A stretch of DNA of 64,000 bases from CAWDBV01 sp963800705 (GTDB lineage Bacteria; Actinomycetota; Thermoleophilia; Solirubrobacterales; 70-9), in NCBI GenBank assembly GCA_963800705.1, contig CAWDBV010000002.1:496001-560000 (forward strand). Direction: 5' to 3'. The first letter of the stretch is position 1. Each line of letters opens with the position of its first letter. The notes beneath the pieces are model-generated. The model had not been told where the DNA came from. It was given only the letters and a program-made list of their open reading frames with translations, and ran no database searches. The translations under genes and the position numbers were made by a program. This document shows positions 7,758-16,804 of this stretch, piece after piece.

Positions 7758-8717
7758 ATGGCTTCGACCACGAAGGCCAACGAGAGCCTTGCCGAGCGCC
7801 TCATAGCCGGCGACCGCCGGGCGCTGGCGCGCGCGATCACCCTGATCGAGAACGACGACCCGGCGGGATGGGAGCTGGTGCGGGAAGTCTTCCCGCGCAC
7901 CGGAAAGGCCCGGATAGTGGGCCTCACGGGGCCTCCCGGGGTCGGCAAGAGCACCCTGATCGGCGCCTTGACCGCAGAGATGCGGAAGGCTGACCGCCAG
8001 GTCGCCGTGCTCTCGATCGATCCCTCGAGCGCCTTTACGAAGGGTGCCTTGCTGGGCGACCGGATCCGGCTCTCGGACCACTTCCTCGACTCGGGCGTTT
8101 TCATCCGCTCGATGGCGAGCCGCGGCGCGCTCGGGGGGCTCTCGGAGGCGACGCTTCAGGCTGCGCTGCTCATGGACGCCTCCGGCAAGGACGACGTCTT
8201 CGTCGAGACCGTCGGCGTCGGCCAGGCCGAGATCGACATCGTCGACCACGGCGACACGATCGTGCTCGTCCTCATGCCCGGGTCCGGAGACTCGATTCAA
8301 GCCCTCAAAGCCGGGGTAATGGAGATACCTGACGTGATCGTCGTCAACAAAGCCGACCACCCGATGACCGACACGATGGTGCGCGAGATCAGGGGAGTGC
8401 TGGCGCTCGGCCCGCACGGCTCCTGGGAGGTGCCGATCCTGCGCACCGAGGCAGCGAAGGGGGAGGGGGTCGCCGAGCTCGCCGAGGCGATCACCGCGCA
8501 CCGCGCGCACATCGAGGCCGAGGGGACACTCGAGGAGCGGCGGGCGCGCAACCTCCGCAACGAGGTGCTCGAGCTGGCGACGGCGCGGATGCGCCGCACG
8601 CTCGAGAGCTCGGCCGCCGCCGATCCCGCGGTCGCCGAGCTGCTCGAGCGGGTGGTTCGCCGCGAGCTCGACCCCGCCAGCGCTGCAGCCGAGCTCCTGG
8701 AACGGCAAAATGACTGA
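7758..8717 (+). CDS. meaB: Methylmalonyl-CoA mutase-associated GTPase MeaB (ArgK family)
   Basis: This is a 319-residue G3E-type P-loop GTPase. Walker A GPPGVGKST occupies residues 58-66. FVETVGVGQAEIDIVDH is the switch/Walker B region, VVNKADH is the NKxD base-specificity motif, and a helical C-terminal dimerisation arm follows. MeaB chaperones cobalamin loading and protects methylmalonyl-CoA mutase. The mutase subunits are encoded 11-14 kb away in this window (19242 and 21665). The stop overlaps the next gene by 8 nt. Confidence 0.93.
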   Translation: MASTTKANESLAERLIAGDRRALARAITLIENDDPAGWELVREVFPRTGKARIVGLTGPPGVGKSTLIGALTAEMRKADRQVAVLSIDPSSAFTKGALLGDRIRLSDHFLDSGVFIRSMASRGALGGLSEATLQAALLMDASGKDDVFVETVGVGQAEIDIVDHGDTIVLVLMPGSGDSIQALKAGVMEIPDVIVVNKADHPMTDTMVREIRGVLALGPHGSWEVPILRTEAAKGEGVAELAEAITAHRAHIEAEGTLEERRARNLRNEVLELATARMRRTLESSAAADPAVAELLERVVRRELDPASAAAELLERQND

Positions 8718-9138
8718 GATGGCCGAAGACCTTCCCAAGGAAAAGCTCGAGCTCGCGCCGCTTCCGACCCTCGAGGAGGCGCTGGCCTGGAAGGGCCGCC
8801 GCGTCGACGACTGGAGCGGCAAGGGCCTCGGCAAGGTGACCGGGATCCACGTCGACGCTGAGGACCGCGGGCCGAAGTGGGTGATCATCCGCATGGGGCT
8901 GTTCGCCGGCGAGGCGGCGGTTCCGTTCGAGCACGTCGCCGCCGCGGCGGGTCGGCTCTGGGCCGCCTACGAGAAGGAGGCGATGCGGAGCTCGCCGAAG
9001 CTGAGCGCCGGGCAGACTCTGAACGCGCGCCAGGAGCTGCAGCTCTGCGAGCACTACGGGATCAGGGGCTCGGTAGGGCGCGCCGGCGAGATCTCCGAGC
9101 GCCCCGAGGACGAGCCGAGCGCCGTCCCGGCTTCCTAG
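8710..9138 (+). CDS. PRC-barrel domain protein
   Basis: This is a 142-residue soluble protein. Residues ~25-75 (WKGRRVDDWSGKGLGKVTGI, PKWVIIRMG, AAVPFEHVA) fit a PRC-barrel fold, a small beta-barrel seen in RimM-like and photosynthetic reaction-centre proteins. The C-terminal half contains SPKLSAGQTLNARQELQLCE, a helical tail. Its role is unknown. The 8-nt overlap with meaB suggests translational coupling, but no functional link is established. A compact hairpin follows directly. Confidence 0.65.
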   Translation: MTEMAEDLPKEKLELAPLPTLEEALAWKGRRVDDWSGKGLGKVTGIHVDAEDRGPKWVIIRMGLFAGEAAVPFEHVAAAAGRLWAAYEKEAMRSSPKLSAGQTLNARQELQLCEHYGIRGSVGRAGEISERPEDEPSAVPAS

Positions 9139-9140
9139 GA

Positions 9141-9157
9141 CCGCCCCTACGGGGCGG
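9141..9157. terminator. GC hairpin between convergent genes
   Basis: CCGCCCC-TAC-GGGGCGG is a perfect 7-bp stem with a 3-nt loop, directly after the PRC-barrel gene and overlapping the stop codon of the convergent gene (9147-9149). It lacks a T-tract, so it is at best an intrinsic terminator of the U-less type seen in high-GC bacteria. Confidence 0.45.
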
Positions 9158-9881
9158 CTGTCGCCTGGCACTTCTGGATCGCGGCGATGTCCGAGCCCGC
9201 GGCCTTGAGGCAGTCGCCCAGCTTCTGCAGCGCCTCGACCTGGCCCTGCCCCGGGGTCGCGCCGGGCGCCGAGGGCTTGCCCCCTTCACTGGGCTTCGCA
9301 CCGCCGAACGTGGATTCCTTGGAGCTGGTCTGGCGGACGTTGGTGCCGTCGGCGTTGGCCAGGTACTTGTCGAAGGGGCGCGCCCCAGAGGAGAGTGCCC
9401 ACTCGGTGCGTGTGAGCGCCGCCGAGGACCCCTCGGTCGGGAAGCCGACCTCATCCCACATGCGCTCGACCACGTCCTCGTCGAGATCGCCGAGCGTCAC
9501 TGTCGCCGCGGCGGTCTCCTCCGCCGTGGCGGCCCGCTCGGAGTCCTCGGTCTCGCGGCTGCGGCCCTGGGCCGGCTGGCCCTGGGGCCCGCGTGACTCC
9601 GAGGTCTCGACGTAGTAGCGGCGTTCGTGCACCTGGCCGTCGTCGCCGATCACCGTGAAAGTGACCGCGCCGCCCAGGTCGGAGATCGAGACCACCTTTG
9701 CGCTCTCCCCGAAGTCATCGGTCACCTGTGGCAGGGTCTCCTTGAAGGTCCAGGGATCGCCGCTGACCCCGGCCTCGTCGAGGATCTTCGGGATCAGCCA
9801 GATCGCGCCGAACGCAAGCACCGCTATGCCCGCCATCTTGAGCAGGCGGCCGCCACCGAGGTTTCCGCGCTCGATCTTCAC
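9147..9881 (-). CDS. Single-pass membrane-anchored protein of unknown function
   Basis: This is a 244-residue protein. Residues ~13-32 (LLKMAGIAVLAFGAIWLIP) form one N-terminal transmembrane helix or uncleaved signal anchor. A beta-rich segment follows (residues ~45-90, with VTFTVIGDDGQVHERRYYVE), then a low-complexity Glu/Ala/Gln linker. A conserved-looking C-terminal helix ends in LGDCLKAAGSDIAAIQKCQA, whose two Cys could form a disulfide. No family was recognised. The topology suggests an extracytoplasmic domain. Confidence 0.7.
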   Translation of the reverse strand: MKIERGNLGGGRLLKMAGIAVLAFGAIWLIPKILDEAGVSGDPWTFKETLPQVTDDFGESAKVVSISDLGGAVTFTVIGDDGQVHERRYYVETSESRGPQGQPAQGRSRETEDSERAATAEETAAATVTLGDLDEDVVERMWDEVGFPTEGSSAALTRTEWALSSGARPFDKYLANADGTNVRQTSSKESTFGGAKPSEGGKPSAPGATPGQGQVEALQKLGDCLKAAGSDIAAIQKCQATAAP

Positions 9882-9896
9882 GTTCGTCCCGGGCTA

Positions 9897-10460
9897 CTAG
9901 CGCTTCTTCTTGCAGCGCTTCTTGGCGGCGCTCGTCGAGCGCTTCCTCTTCTTGCACTTCTTCGCCGTCGGCACGGGGGTGATCGGAGCGACTGTGGCCG
10001 CTGCGCCGCCCTGCGATCCCGACGGCGGCGGCAGGGCCGGAGTGATCAGAGAGGTCTGGCTGACGTTGAGCGGACCGCACGGATCGTTGTCATACGCAGG
10101 GGCGGGGTTGGTGTCGTTTCCGCTCCAGTAGACATTCCAGTAGTAGGTCCCTGTGGCGGTGGGGGTGAAGGGCACCGAGGGCTGGTAGATCCCGTTGTCG
10201 TCCGCGGTGACTTGGTTTTGAAAGACCGGCGCGGCGCAGATCGGGTCGTTAGGGCCGTAGGCGTTGAAGTACATCAACCCGCCGGTGCCCGCCGGGGTTG
10301 CACCCGACAGAGTCGCGGTGTCGGTGATCGAGCTCCCCAGCGGTGCCGTCGCAGTCGCGCTTGCATTGAGCGTCGCTTGCGCGAACGCCGCCGGTGCGCA
10401 CGCCAGTGCTCCAAGCGCAACGGCCAGGCAAATCCCTGCAGTCGGTTTCGAACCCCGCAT
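9897..10460 (-). CDS. Secreted protein with Ig-like region and Lys/Arg/Cys-rich C-terminal tail
   Basis: This is a 187-residue protein with a signal peptide (residues ~1-27, LAVALGALACAPAAFAQA). The beta-rich body (residues ~28-135) resembles bacterial Ig-like or cell-wall repeat domains, with TATGTYYWNVYW. A Pro/Thr-rich linker leads to a C-terminal tail of Lys and Arg with two Cys (KKCKKRKRSTSAAKKRCKKK). Similar tails occur on the proteins at 10528-11289 and 59380-60714. The tail may bind an anionic wall polymer or act in surface retention, which is inference. Confidence 0.75.
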   Translation of the reverse strand: MRGSKPTAGICLAVALGALACAPAAFAQATLNASATATAPLGSSITDTATLSGATPAGTGGLMYFNAYGPNDPICAAPVFQNQVTADDNGIYQPSVPFTPTATGTYYWNVYWSGNDTNPAPAYDNDPCGPLNVSQTSLITPALPPPSGSQGGAAATVAPITPVPTAKKCKKRKRSTSAAKKRCKKKR

Positions 10461-10472
10461 CTCGGTCCCAGA

Positions 10473-10525
10473 CTACCGCAGGGCCAGCAGCCGAGCGATC
10501 ACCATCTGCTGCACCTCGTCGGTGC
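10473..10525 (-). pseudogene. Orphan C-terminal remnant of an acyl-CoA dehydrogenase
   Basis: Read on the minus strand this stretch encodes TDEVQQMVIARLLALR and then TAG. It matches the C-terminus of the intact acyl-CoA dehydrogenase at 11332-12478 (TDEVQQMVIARQLGC) codon for codon over 11 residues, with only silent or late changes. No upstream part of the gene accompanies it. It abuts the stop codon of the next secreted-protein remnant. It looks like the debris of a second dehydrogenase copy or a recombination scar. Confidence 0.6.
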
Positions 10526-10527
10526 GC

Positions 10528-11289
10528 CTACTTCTTTTTCTTCTTCACGCACTTGCCGCGCTTCAGCTTGCGGCCCTTCTTGCACTTCTTGGCCGGCGTG
10601 GGGGTCGTCGGGGCAATCGTCGGCGTCACGATCGCGGGCGGCGTCTGCGGCGTCATCGGGTCAGGGGGCGCGGGATTGACCGTTGTGAAATCGGTGTTGT
10701 CCATAGACGAACCGAGCCGTAGTCACTCACCGTCATGAACGACTTGACGAAGGACGATCTGATTGGTCTGAACCCGCATCGGCCGGCTGCCCGTCGACTG
10801 CAGGCACCTTGAGCGCGCTGTAGGTGAAGATGATCGTGCAGTTGTCCCCGGCGGTTCCGGGCGACCCGAGCTGCCAGCGGCGGCCCGGACGGGAGTGAAT
10901 TCGATCCCGTGGTCGTCGGATCGGCTGCGACCCGTAAAGGTGACTCCCGTCGCAGCCGGTAGCTTCCGCGCCGGTCCCGGTCGGGCTGATCGCGAACACG
11001 CCGGGGTCGTCGGGTGTGCAGGGGATCTCCATGATGCTCACGCAGGAGGGGTCGAGGCAATGTCAGTGATCTGGATCAGGCCCCACAGCGGAGCCGCCGG
11101 TCGACTGGTTGACGAAGCTGATCGTCGCGAGGTTGCCGGTCGTGCCGACCGTCGACCGGATCGATCGAGAAGTCCATCCTGTGACCGGAACGATCGTCGC
11201 GTTCACACCCGCCCGCTGCTCCCGGCGCGAAATCAGCCCCGCCAGCAGGACCCCAGTCCGATTGCCTTGACCCGCCTTGTCGTCCGCAT
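10528..11289 (-). pseudogene. Frame-broken secreted protein with Lys/Cys-rich tail
   Basis: A start with a good ribosome site (GGGAGG, then ATG 11289) begins a signal-peptide-like segment (MRTTRRVKAIGLG, then LLAGL in a shifted frame). Pieces of one extracellular beta-rich protein follow in all three minus frames: MDFSIDPVDG, NLATISFVNQSTGGSAV, SIMEIPCTPDDPGVFAI, TIIFTYSALKVPAVDG. The tail restarts near MDNTDFTTVNPAP and ends PAKKCKKGRKLKRGKCVKKK then TAG at 10528. At least five frame changes are needed, including apparent losses as well as gains of bases. It is either a decayed gene or a poorly resolved sequence. The tail matches neighbouring secreted proteins. Confidence 0.6.
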
Positions 11290-11331
11290 CCGAACCTCCC
11301 GGATTGCTTACCCGGCGAGCCTAGCGCACCC

Positions 11332-12478
11332 TCAGCACCCAAGCTGGCGCGCGATCACCATCTGCTGGACCTCGTCGGTGCCCTCGCCGATCGTCAGGAT
11401 CTTCGCGTCGCGGTAGAAGCGGCAGACCGGGTACTCCTCGATGTAGCCGTAGCCGCCGTGGATCTGGACCGCCTCCTCGGTGGCGCGGACCGCGAGCCGG
11501 CCGGTGATCAGCTTCGCCTGCGCGGCGGTGAGGGTGAAGTTCTCGCCGGCGTCCTTCTCGAGCGCCGCCTTGTAGACGAGCAGCCGCGCCGCCTCGATCT
11601 GCGGCAGAGATGTCGGCGATCTTGGCCTGGATCGCCTGGAACTTCGAGATCGGCTTGCCGAACGCCTGGCGCTCCTTGGCGTAGGAGATCGCCTCGTCGA
11701 GCGCTCCCTGCGCGAGCCCGACGCCCATCGCGGCGACGCCGATCCGGCCGCCGTCGAGGATCTGCAGGAACTGCTTGAAGCCCATCCCGCGCGGGCCGAG
11801 CAGGTTCGACTCCGGAACGCGGGCTTCGGTGAAGGTCAGCGGCCGGGTGTCGGAGGCGTTCCAGCCCATCTTCCGGTACGGCTCGCCGGGCTCGTAGCCG
11901 GGGGTGCCGTTGGGGACGATGATGTTCGAGATCTCCTTGGTGCCGTTGCTCTGGCCGGTGACCGCGGTGATCTTCACGCAGCCGGTGATGTCGGTGCCCG
12001 AGTTGGTGATGAACTGCTTCGCGCCGTCGATCACCCACTCGCCGTCCTCGAGCTTCGCGGTCGTGCGGGTGTTGCCGGCGTCGGAGCCCGCCTCGGGCTC
12101 GGTGAGCCCGAACGCGGCCAGCTTGCGACCGGCGCAGAGCTCGGGCAGCCACTCGGTCTTCTGCTCGTCGGTGCCCCAGAGGTAGATCGGCATCGTCCCG
12201 AGCGAGGTGTGCGCGGCGAGGGTGATGCAGACCGAGGAGTCGACGCGGGCGAGCTCCTCGACCGCGAGCGCATAGGTGAGGTTGTCGGCGCCGCCGCCCC
12301 CGTACTCCTCGGGGTAGGGGATGCCCATCAGCCCGAGCTCGCCCATCTTCGCGACCAGCTCGTAGGGGAAGCTCTTGGTGCGGTCGAGCTCCTCGGCGAC
12401 CGGCGCCACCTCGCCCCGGGCGAAGTCGCGCACGGTGTCGCGCAGCAGCCGCTGCTCGTCGGTCAGCCCGAAATCCAC
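11332..12478 (-). CDS. Acyl-CoA dehydrogenase (one frameshift)
   Basis: This FAD enzyme oxidises acyl-CoA to 2-enoyl-CoA and passes electrons to ETF. From GTG 12478 (VDFGLTDEQRLLRDT) it runs through the FAD/substrate region (FGLTEPEAGSDAGNT) to KFQAIQAKIADISAA. An extra base near 11599 (the + strand reads GATCTGCGG) then breaks the frame. Removing it continues into VQIHGGYGYIEEYPV, whose Glu before Tyr is the usual catalytic base of short/medium-chain dehydrogenases, and ends TDEVQQMVIARQLGC. The corrected length is 381 residues, normal for the family. ETF and its quinone oxidoreductase are encoded at 22978-26624. Confidence 0.88.
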
Positions 12479-12488
12479 GGGCGGGAGT

Positions 12489-12974
12489 CTAGGCGGGCGT
12501 CTTCTCGGTGGTCCTGAACTTCTCAGGCATCCCGGGCCCGTCGATGAGGCGCGCCTCGCGGGCGCTGAGCGTCTTGCCGCACTTTTCGCAGATGCCGCGC
12601 TCGTTGACCTGGCCGCCGCAGTCACCCTTGTGGAGAAGGACCATCGGCGGGCCCGCCTCCGCGAAGTGCTGGTCGCCCCAGTGCATCAGCGTCACCAGCA
12701 CGGGCCAGAGATCGAGACCCTTCTCGGTGAGGAAGTACTCGTAGCGCTTCGGGCGCTCGCTGTAGAGGCGGCGCTCGAGGATGTCCTCCTCGACGAGGCG
12801 GTCAAGCCGCGACGTGAGCACGTTGCGCGCGATCCCGAGCGAGTCCTGGATCTCGTCGAATCGGCGCTTGCCGCGGAAGACGTCGCGTATGACGAGCAGC
12901 GTCCAGCGCTCGCCGACCAGCTCCAGGGAACGGGCGATAGAGCAGATCTGACCGTCGTAATCGCTGCGAAGCAT
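12489..12974 (-). CDS. HxlR/MarR-type winged-helix transcriptional regulator
   Basis: This is a 161-residue regulator. The HxlR domain (residues ~5-100) contains CSIARSLELVGERWTLLVI, FDEIQDSLGIARNVLTSRL (recognition helix region) and the wing YSERPKRYEYFLTEKG. An extra C-terminal segment, GDCGGQVNERGICEKCGK, has three Cys in a rubredoxin/zinc-ribbon-like spacing. ATG 12974 is preferred because HxlR proteins begin just before the CSIARSLE helix. ATG 12995 would add seven residues. It is divergent from the thioesterase operon, and two matching inverted repeats lie in the gap, so it likely controls both. Confidence 0.85.
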   Translation of the reverse strand: MLRSDYDGQICSIARSLELVGERWTLLVIRDVFRGKRRFDEIQDSLGIARNVLTSRLDRLVEEDILERRLYSERPKRYEYFLTEKGLDLWPVLVTLMHWGDQHFAEAGPPMVLLHKGDCGGQVNERGICEKCGKTLSAREARLIDGPGMPEKFRTTEKTPA

Positions 12975-12998
12975 CGTTGTGTGAGTCTTGCACACTTC

Positions 12999-13013
12999 GT
13001 TGCTTCATGCAAC
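12999..13013. promoter_or_regulatory. Probable HxlR operator, copy 1
   Basis: GTTGCTTCATGCAAC is a perfect GTTGC-N5-GCAAC inverted repeat between the divergent hxlR-like gene and the 57-residue ORF/thioesterase operon. An identical arm pair recurs 44 bp away (centre to centre), close to four helical turns. The site overlaps the -35 of the predicted rightward promoter. Confidence 0.6.
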
Positions 13014-13028
13014 TGCCTGTGCTACGGT
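13000..13028 (+). promoter_or_regulatory. Predicted sigma70-type promoter for the thioesterase operon
   Basis: TTGCTT (13000-13005), a 17-nt spacer, then TACGGT (13023-13028) fit a -35/-10 pair pointing at the ORF starting 13085. The -35 lies inside operator copy 1, which suits repression by the adjacent HxlR-type regulator. Confidence 0.4.
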
Positions 13029-13042
13029 GCCGCCATCGACAA

Positions 13043-13057
13043 GTTGCTTGACGCAAC
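13043..13057. promoter_or_regulatory. Probable HxlR operator, copy 2
   Basis: GTTGCTTGACGCAAC repeats the GTTGC-N5-GCAAC arms of copy 1 exactly, and also shares the TT after the left arm. It lies downstream of the predicted -10 and upstream of the ribosome site at ~13077-13082. Confidence 0.6.
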
Positions 13058-13084
13058 CAGCGTCAGCAAACAACGTCAGGAGAA

Positions 13085-13258
13085 ATGATGAGGCAGAACA
13101 AGCCCGACAATCGCAATCAGGATCGCGGACACGACCAGGCCCCGACGCTCGTCGCCCGCGAGCAGGTCCGGGTCACCGAGGAGGAGATCCTCGCCGACCT
13201 CCTCTATCCCGCCTCGGAGAGCGGCGTGATGGCGGTGCGTCGAAAGGCGCGCCGTTGA
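13085..13258 (+). CDS. Small hypothetical protein, 57 residues
   Basis: This ORF starts ATG 13085 (or ATG 13088) after an AGGAG ribosome site. It is hydrophilic: an Asn/Gln/Arg-rich first 20 residues, then TLVAREQVRVTEEEILADLL and a basic end (VRRKARR). The stop TGA 13256-13258 overlaps the TTG start of the thioesterase (TTGA), implying translational coupling. No family is recognised. Its position as first gene behind the two HxlR operators makes it likely to be real. Confidence 0.6.
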   Translation: MMRQNKPDNRNQDRGHDQAPTLVAREQVRVTEEEILADLLYPASESGVMAVRRKARR

Positions 13259-13794
13259 GCGCCGCGACCGACTCGGCGCTGGCCCACGCCGAGATCTCGC
13301 CGCACACGACCCGCACCCGCCTCGTCACCTGGCAGGACCCGGTGCCGACCGCCGCCCGGGGCCTCGAGATGTCCGGCCTCGACTACATCGGCGCGATCGT
13401 CGACGGTGACGTTCCGCCGCCCCCGATCGCCGTGCTGATGAACTTCGCCCCGGTCGCCTTCGAGAAGGGCATGGCGACCTTCGAGGGCGAGCCCGGCGAG
13501 GAGCACTACAACCCGATCGGCGTCGTGCACGGCGGCTACGCCTCGACGCTGCTCGACTCGGCGATGGGCTGTGCAGTCCACACGACCCTCGATCGGGGCC
13601 AGGCCTACACGACGCAGACGATCGAGGTCAAGCTCGTCCGCCCGATCACCCGCGACACCGGCATCGTCCGCGCCGAGGCCGAGGTCGTGCACCGCGGCCG
13701 CCGCCAGGCGACGGTCGAGGCGAAGCTCCTCGACGCAAAAACCGGGAAGCTGCTCGCCCACGGGACCTCGACCTGCATGATCATGGAGGTGTGA
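13255..13794 (+). CDS. PaaI-family hot-dog thioesterase
   Basis: This is a 179-residue hot-dog fold protein with the family core GLEMSGLDYIGAIVDG (around residues 37-52), then HYNPIGVVHGGYASTLLDSAMG, where the HGG and following Asp belong to the 4HBT/PaaI active site, and TTQTIEVKLVRPI. It probably hydrolyses an aryl- or acyl-CoA thioester. The start is TTG 13255, coupled to the upstream 57-residue ORF. The open frame extends further left without a plausible start. It overlaps the next gene by 4 nt. Confidence 0.85.
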   Translation: MSAATDSALAHAEISPHTTRTRLVTWQDPVPTAARGLEMSGLDYIGAIVDGDVPPPPIAVLMNFAPVAFEKGMATFEGEPGEEHYNPIGVVHGGYASTLLDSAMGCAVHTTLDRGQAYTTQTIEVKLVRPITRDTGIVRAEAEVVHRGRRQATVEAKLLDAKTGKLLAHGTSTCMIMEV

Positions 13795-14195
13795 AGGTCC
13801 GCCTTGGGCGAATGGTCGACGACGGGGTCGCGCCGAGCATCCTCGGATTGCTCGAGCGAGGGGTCGAGAAGCGCCCCGAGATAGCGGCCAGGATGCGGGG
13901 CCGGGTCGTGTTCCGCTTCAAGGAGGAGTTCTCGCCGCTGCGGATCGCCTTCCGGCCGAAGACGATCGTGATCGAGGACGGCGACCTGCGAAAGCCCGAC
14001 CTCGTCATCGCCGGCACGCTCCCCGACATCGTCCACTTCCTCACCGTCCCGATTCTCGGCGGGCCGCTCGGCGGGGTTCCGAATCCGCGCACGCCGCGCG
14101 GCCGCGCCGCGCTCGCACGGGTCGCGAGCGGCAGGGTCAAGGTCGAGGGCAACCGGACCCTCGGCCGGCTGTTCCTACGCTTGCTGGCGCTTTGA
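13791..14195 (+). CDS. Conserved hypothetical protein, possibly SCP2-like
   Basis: This is a 134-residue protein starting GTG 13791, overlapping the thioesterase by 4 nt. The middle (RGRVVFRFKEEFSPLRIAF, TIVIEDGDLRKPDLVIAG, LPDIVHFL) resembles the beta-strand/helix order of sterol-carrier-protein-2-like lipid-binding domains, and a basic C-terminus follows. The match is by eye and weak. Coupling to a thioesterase would fit a role with acyl-CoA or lipid ligands. Confidence 0.55.
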   Translation: MKVRLGRMVDDGVAPSILGLLERGVEKRPEIAARMRGRVVFRFKEEFSPLRIAFRPKTIVIEDGDLRKPDLVIAGTLPDIVHFLTVPILGGPLGGVPNPRTPRGRAALARVASGRVKVEGNRTLGRLFLRLLAL

Positions 14196-14196
14196 G

Positions 14197-14666
14197 CTAA
14201 CCGGTGCTCAGGTAGAGCGTCGCCCGGTCGCCGCGGTGGAGCTCGTAGTCGAACTCGTAGCTGCGGGTCAGATCGCCGGCGTCCTCCGCGGCCCAGACTC
14301 GCTCCCAGGTTGCGATTAGTGCCTCGGGCATCGGACCTGAGACCTCGACCGCCGCGTACTCCCCGGCCGGGACCGAGAGCCCGTTCAGCCCTTCGGGGAC
14401 CTCGGAGATCGTGGTCACGGGGGCGCCGAGCAAAAGCGAAAACGGGCCCTTGGAGTCGGACTCGTAGGAGTAGTAGACGGCGGCCAGCGTGCCGGGGTCG
14501 GCGACGTTCGGGACCGTCTTCACGAGGGCCTCGCGCTGAACCTGTTCCCAGAGCCCGGGGATCTTCGCCTTCCCCGGGTCGGCCTCGTCGGCGTTCGCGG
14601 TCCGCACCGCGCGCCCGATCACCATCAGCTCGGGGCGCTGTTCGACGCTGAAGTCGAGCTTCTCGC

Positions 14667-14670
<4 letters not shown>
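14197..14670 (-). CDS. GyrI-like / AraC effector-binding domain protein
   Basis: This is a 157-residue stand-alone protein of the GyrI-like small-molecule binding fold: KLDFSVEQRPELMVIGRAV at the N-terminus, then IPGLWEQVQRE, AAVYYSYESD, GLSVPAGEYAAVEVSGPMPEAL and a closing DYELHRGDRATLYLS. Such proteins bind hydrophobic cationic ligands or act as small-molecule hydrolases. The start ATG 14670 overlaps the aminopeptidase stop by 4 nt, so the two are co-translated. No DNA-binding domain is attached. Confidence 0.75.
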
Positions 14671-16115
<1,445 letters not shown>

Positions 16116-16128
16116 ATGATGGGAGCGC

Positions 16129-16770
16129 GTGCAGATCGCGTTCCTCCTCTATGAAGGCTTCACGGCGCTCGACTGGATCGGACCCCACGAGGCGTTCAAC
16201 ACGCTTCCCGACACGGATTGCGTCACGGTCGCGACGACCCCGGGCCCGGTGGCCAACGAGACCGGGAACATCGAAATCGTCGCCACGAAGTCGCTCGGCG
16301 AGGTCGAATCGCCGGAGATCCTCGTCGTCCCAGGTGGCCTCTCGACCTGGAAGTTCCTCGACGACGAGCAGCTGCTCGACTGGATCCGAAACGTCCACGA
16401 GACCTCGCGCTGGACGACGTCGGTCTGCACCGGCTCGCTGCTGCTCGCCGCCGCGGGGCTGCTCGACGGCGCGCCCGCGACCACCCACTGGCTGACCCGC
16501 GAAATGCTCGCCTCGCTGGGGGCGAAGCCGGTCCCCGACCGGGTGGTCGAGCACGGCAAGATCATCACCGCCGCCGGGGTCTCGTCCGGGATCGACATGG
16601 CGCTGCACCTGATTCAGAAGATGTACGGCGATGAGACTGCCCAGGCGTCGCAGCTGGTCATCGAGTACGACCCCGAGCCGCCGGTCGACGCCGGCTCTCC
16701 GGAGAAGGCTTCCGAGCAGGTCACCGAGATCGCGCGCGGGATGCTCGCCGCGCAGGCCGGCGTCGCCTAG
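16129..16770 (+). CDS. DJ-1/PfpI family protein, isonitrile hydratase-like
   Basis: This is a 213-residue class I amidotransferase-like fold protein. The N-terminus IAFLLYEGFTALDWIGPHEA and the nucleophile elbow SVCTGSLLLAAAGLL (Cys100), followed by DGAPATTHW, match isonitrile hydratase-like members of the family. It lacks an AraC DNA-binding extension. Start GTG 16129 fits the conserved beginning. Enzyme activity is inferred from motifs. Other DJ-1 relatives are chaperones or glyoxalases. Confidence 0.8.
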   Translation: MQIAFLLYEGFTALDWIGPHEAFNTLPDTDCVTVATTPGPVANETGNIEIVATKSLGEVESPEILVVPGGLSTWKFLDDEQLLDWIRNVHETSRWTTSVCTGSLLLAAAGLLDGAPATTHWLTREMLASLGAKPVPDRVVEHGKIITAAGVSSGIDMALHLIQKMYGDETAQASQLVIEYDPEPPVDAGSPEKASEQVTEIARGMLAAQAGVA

Positions 16771-16804
16771 CCCGGCTAACCGGGGCGGTATGGTTCTGCG
16801 CCGC

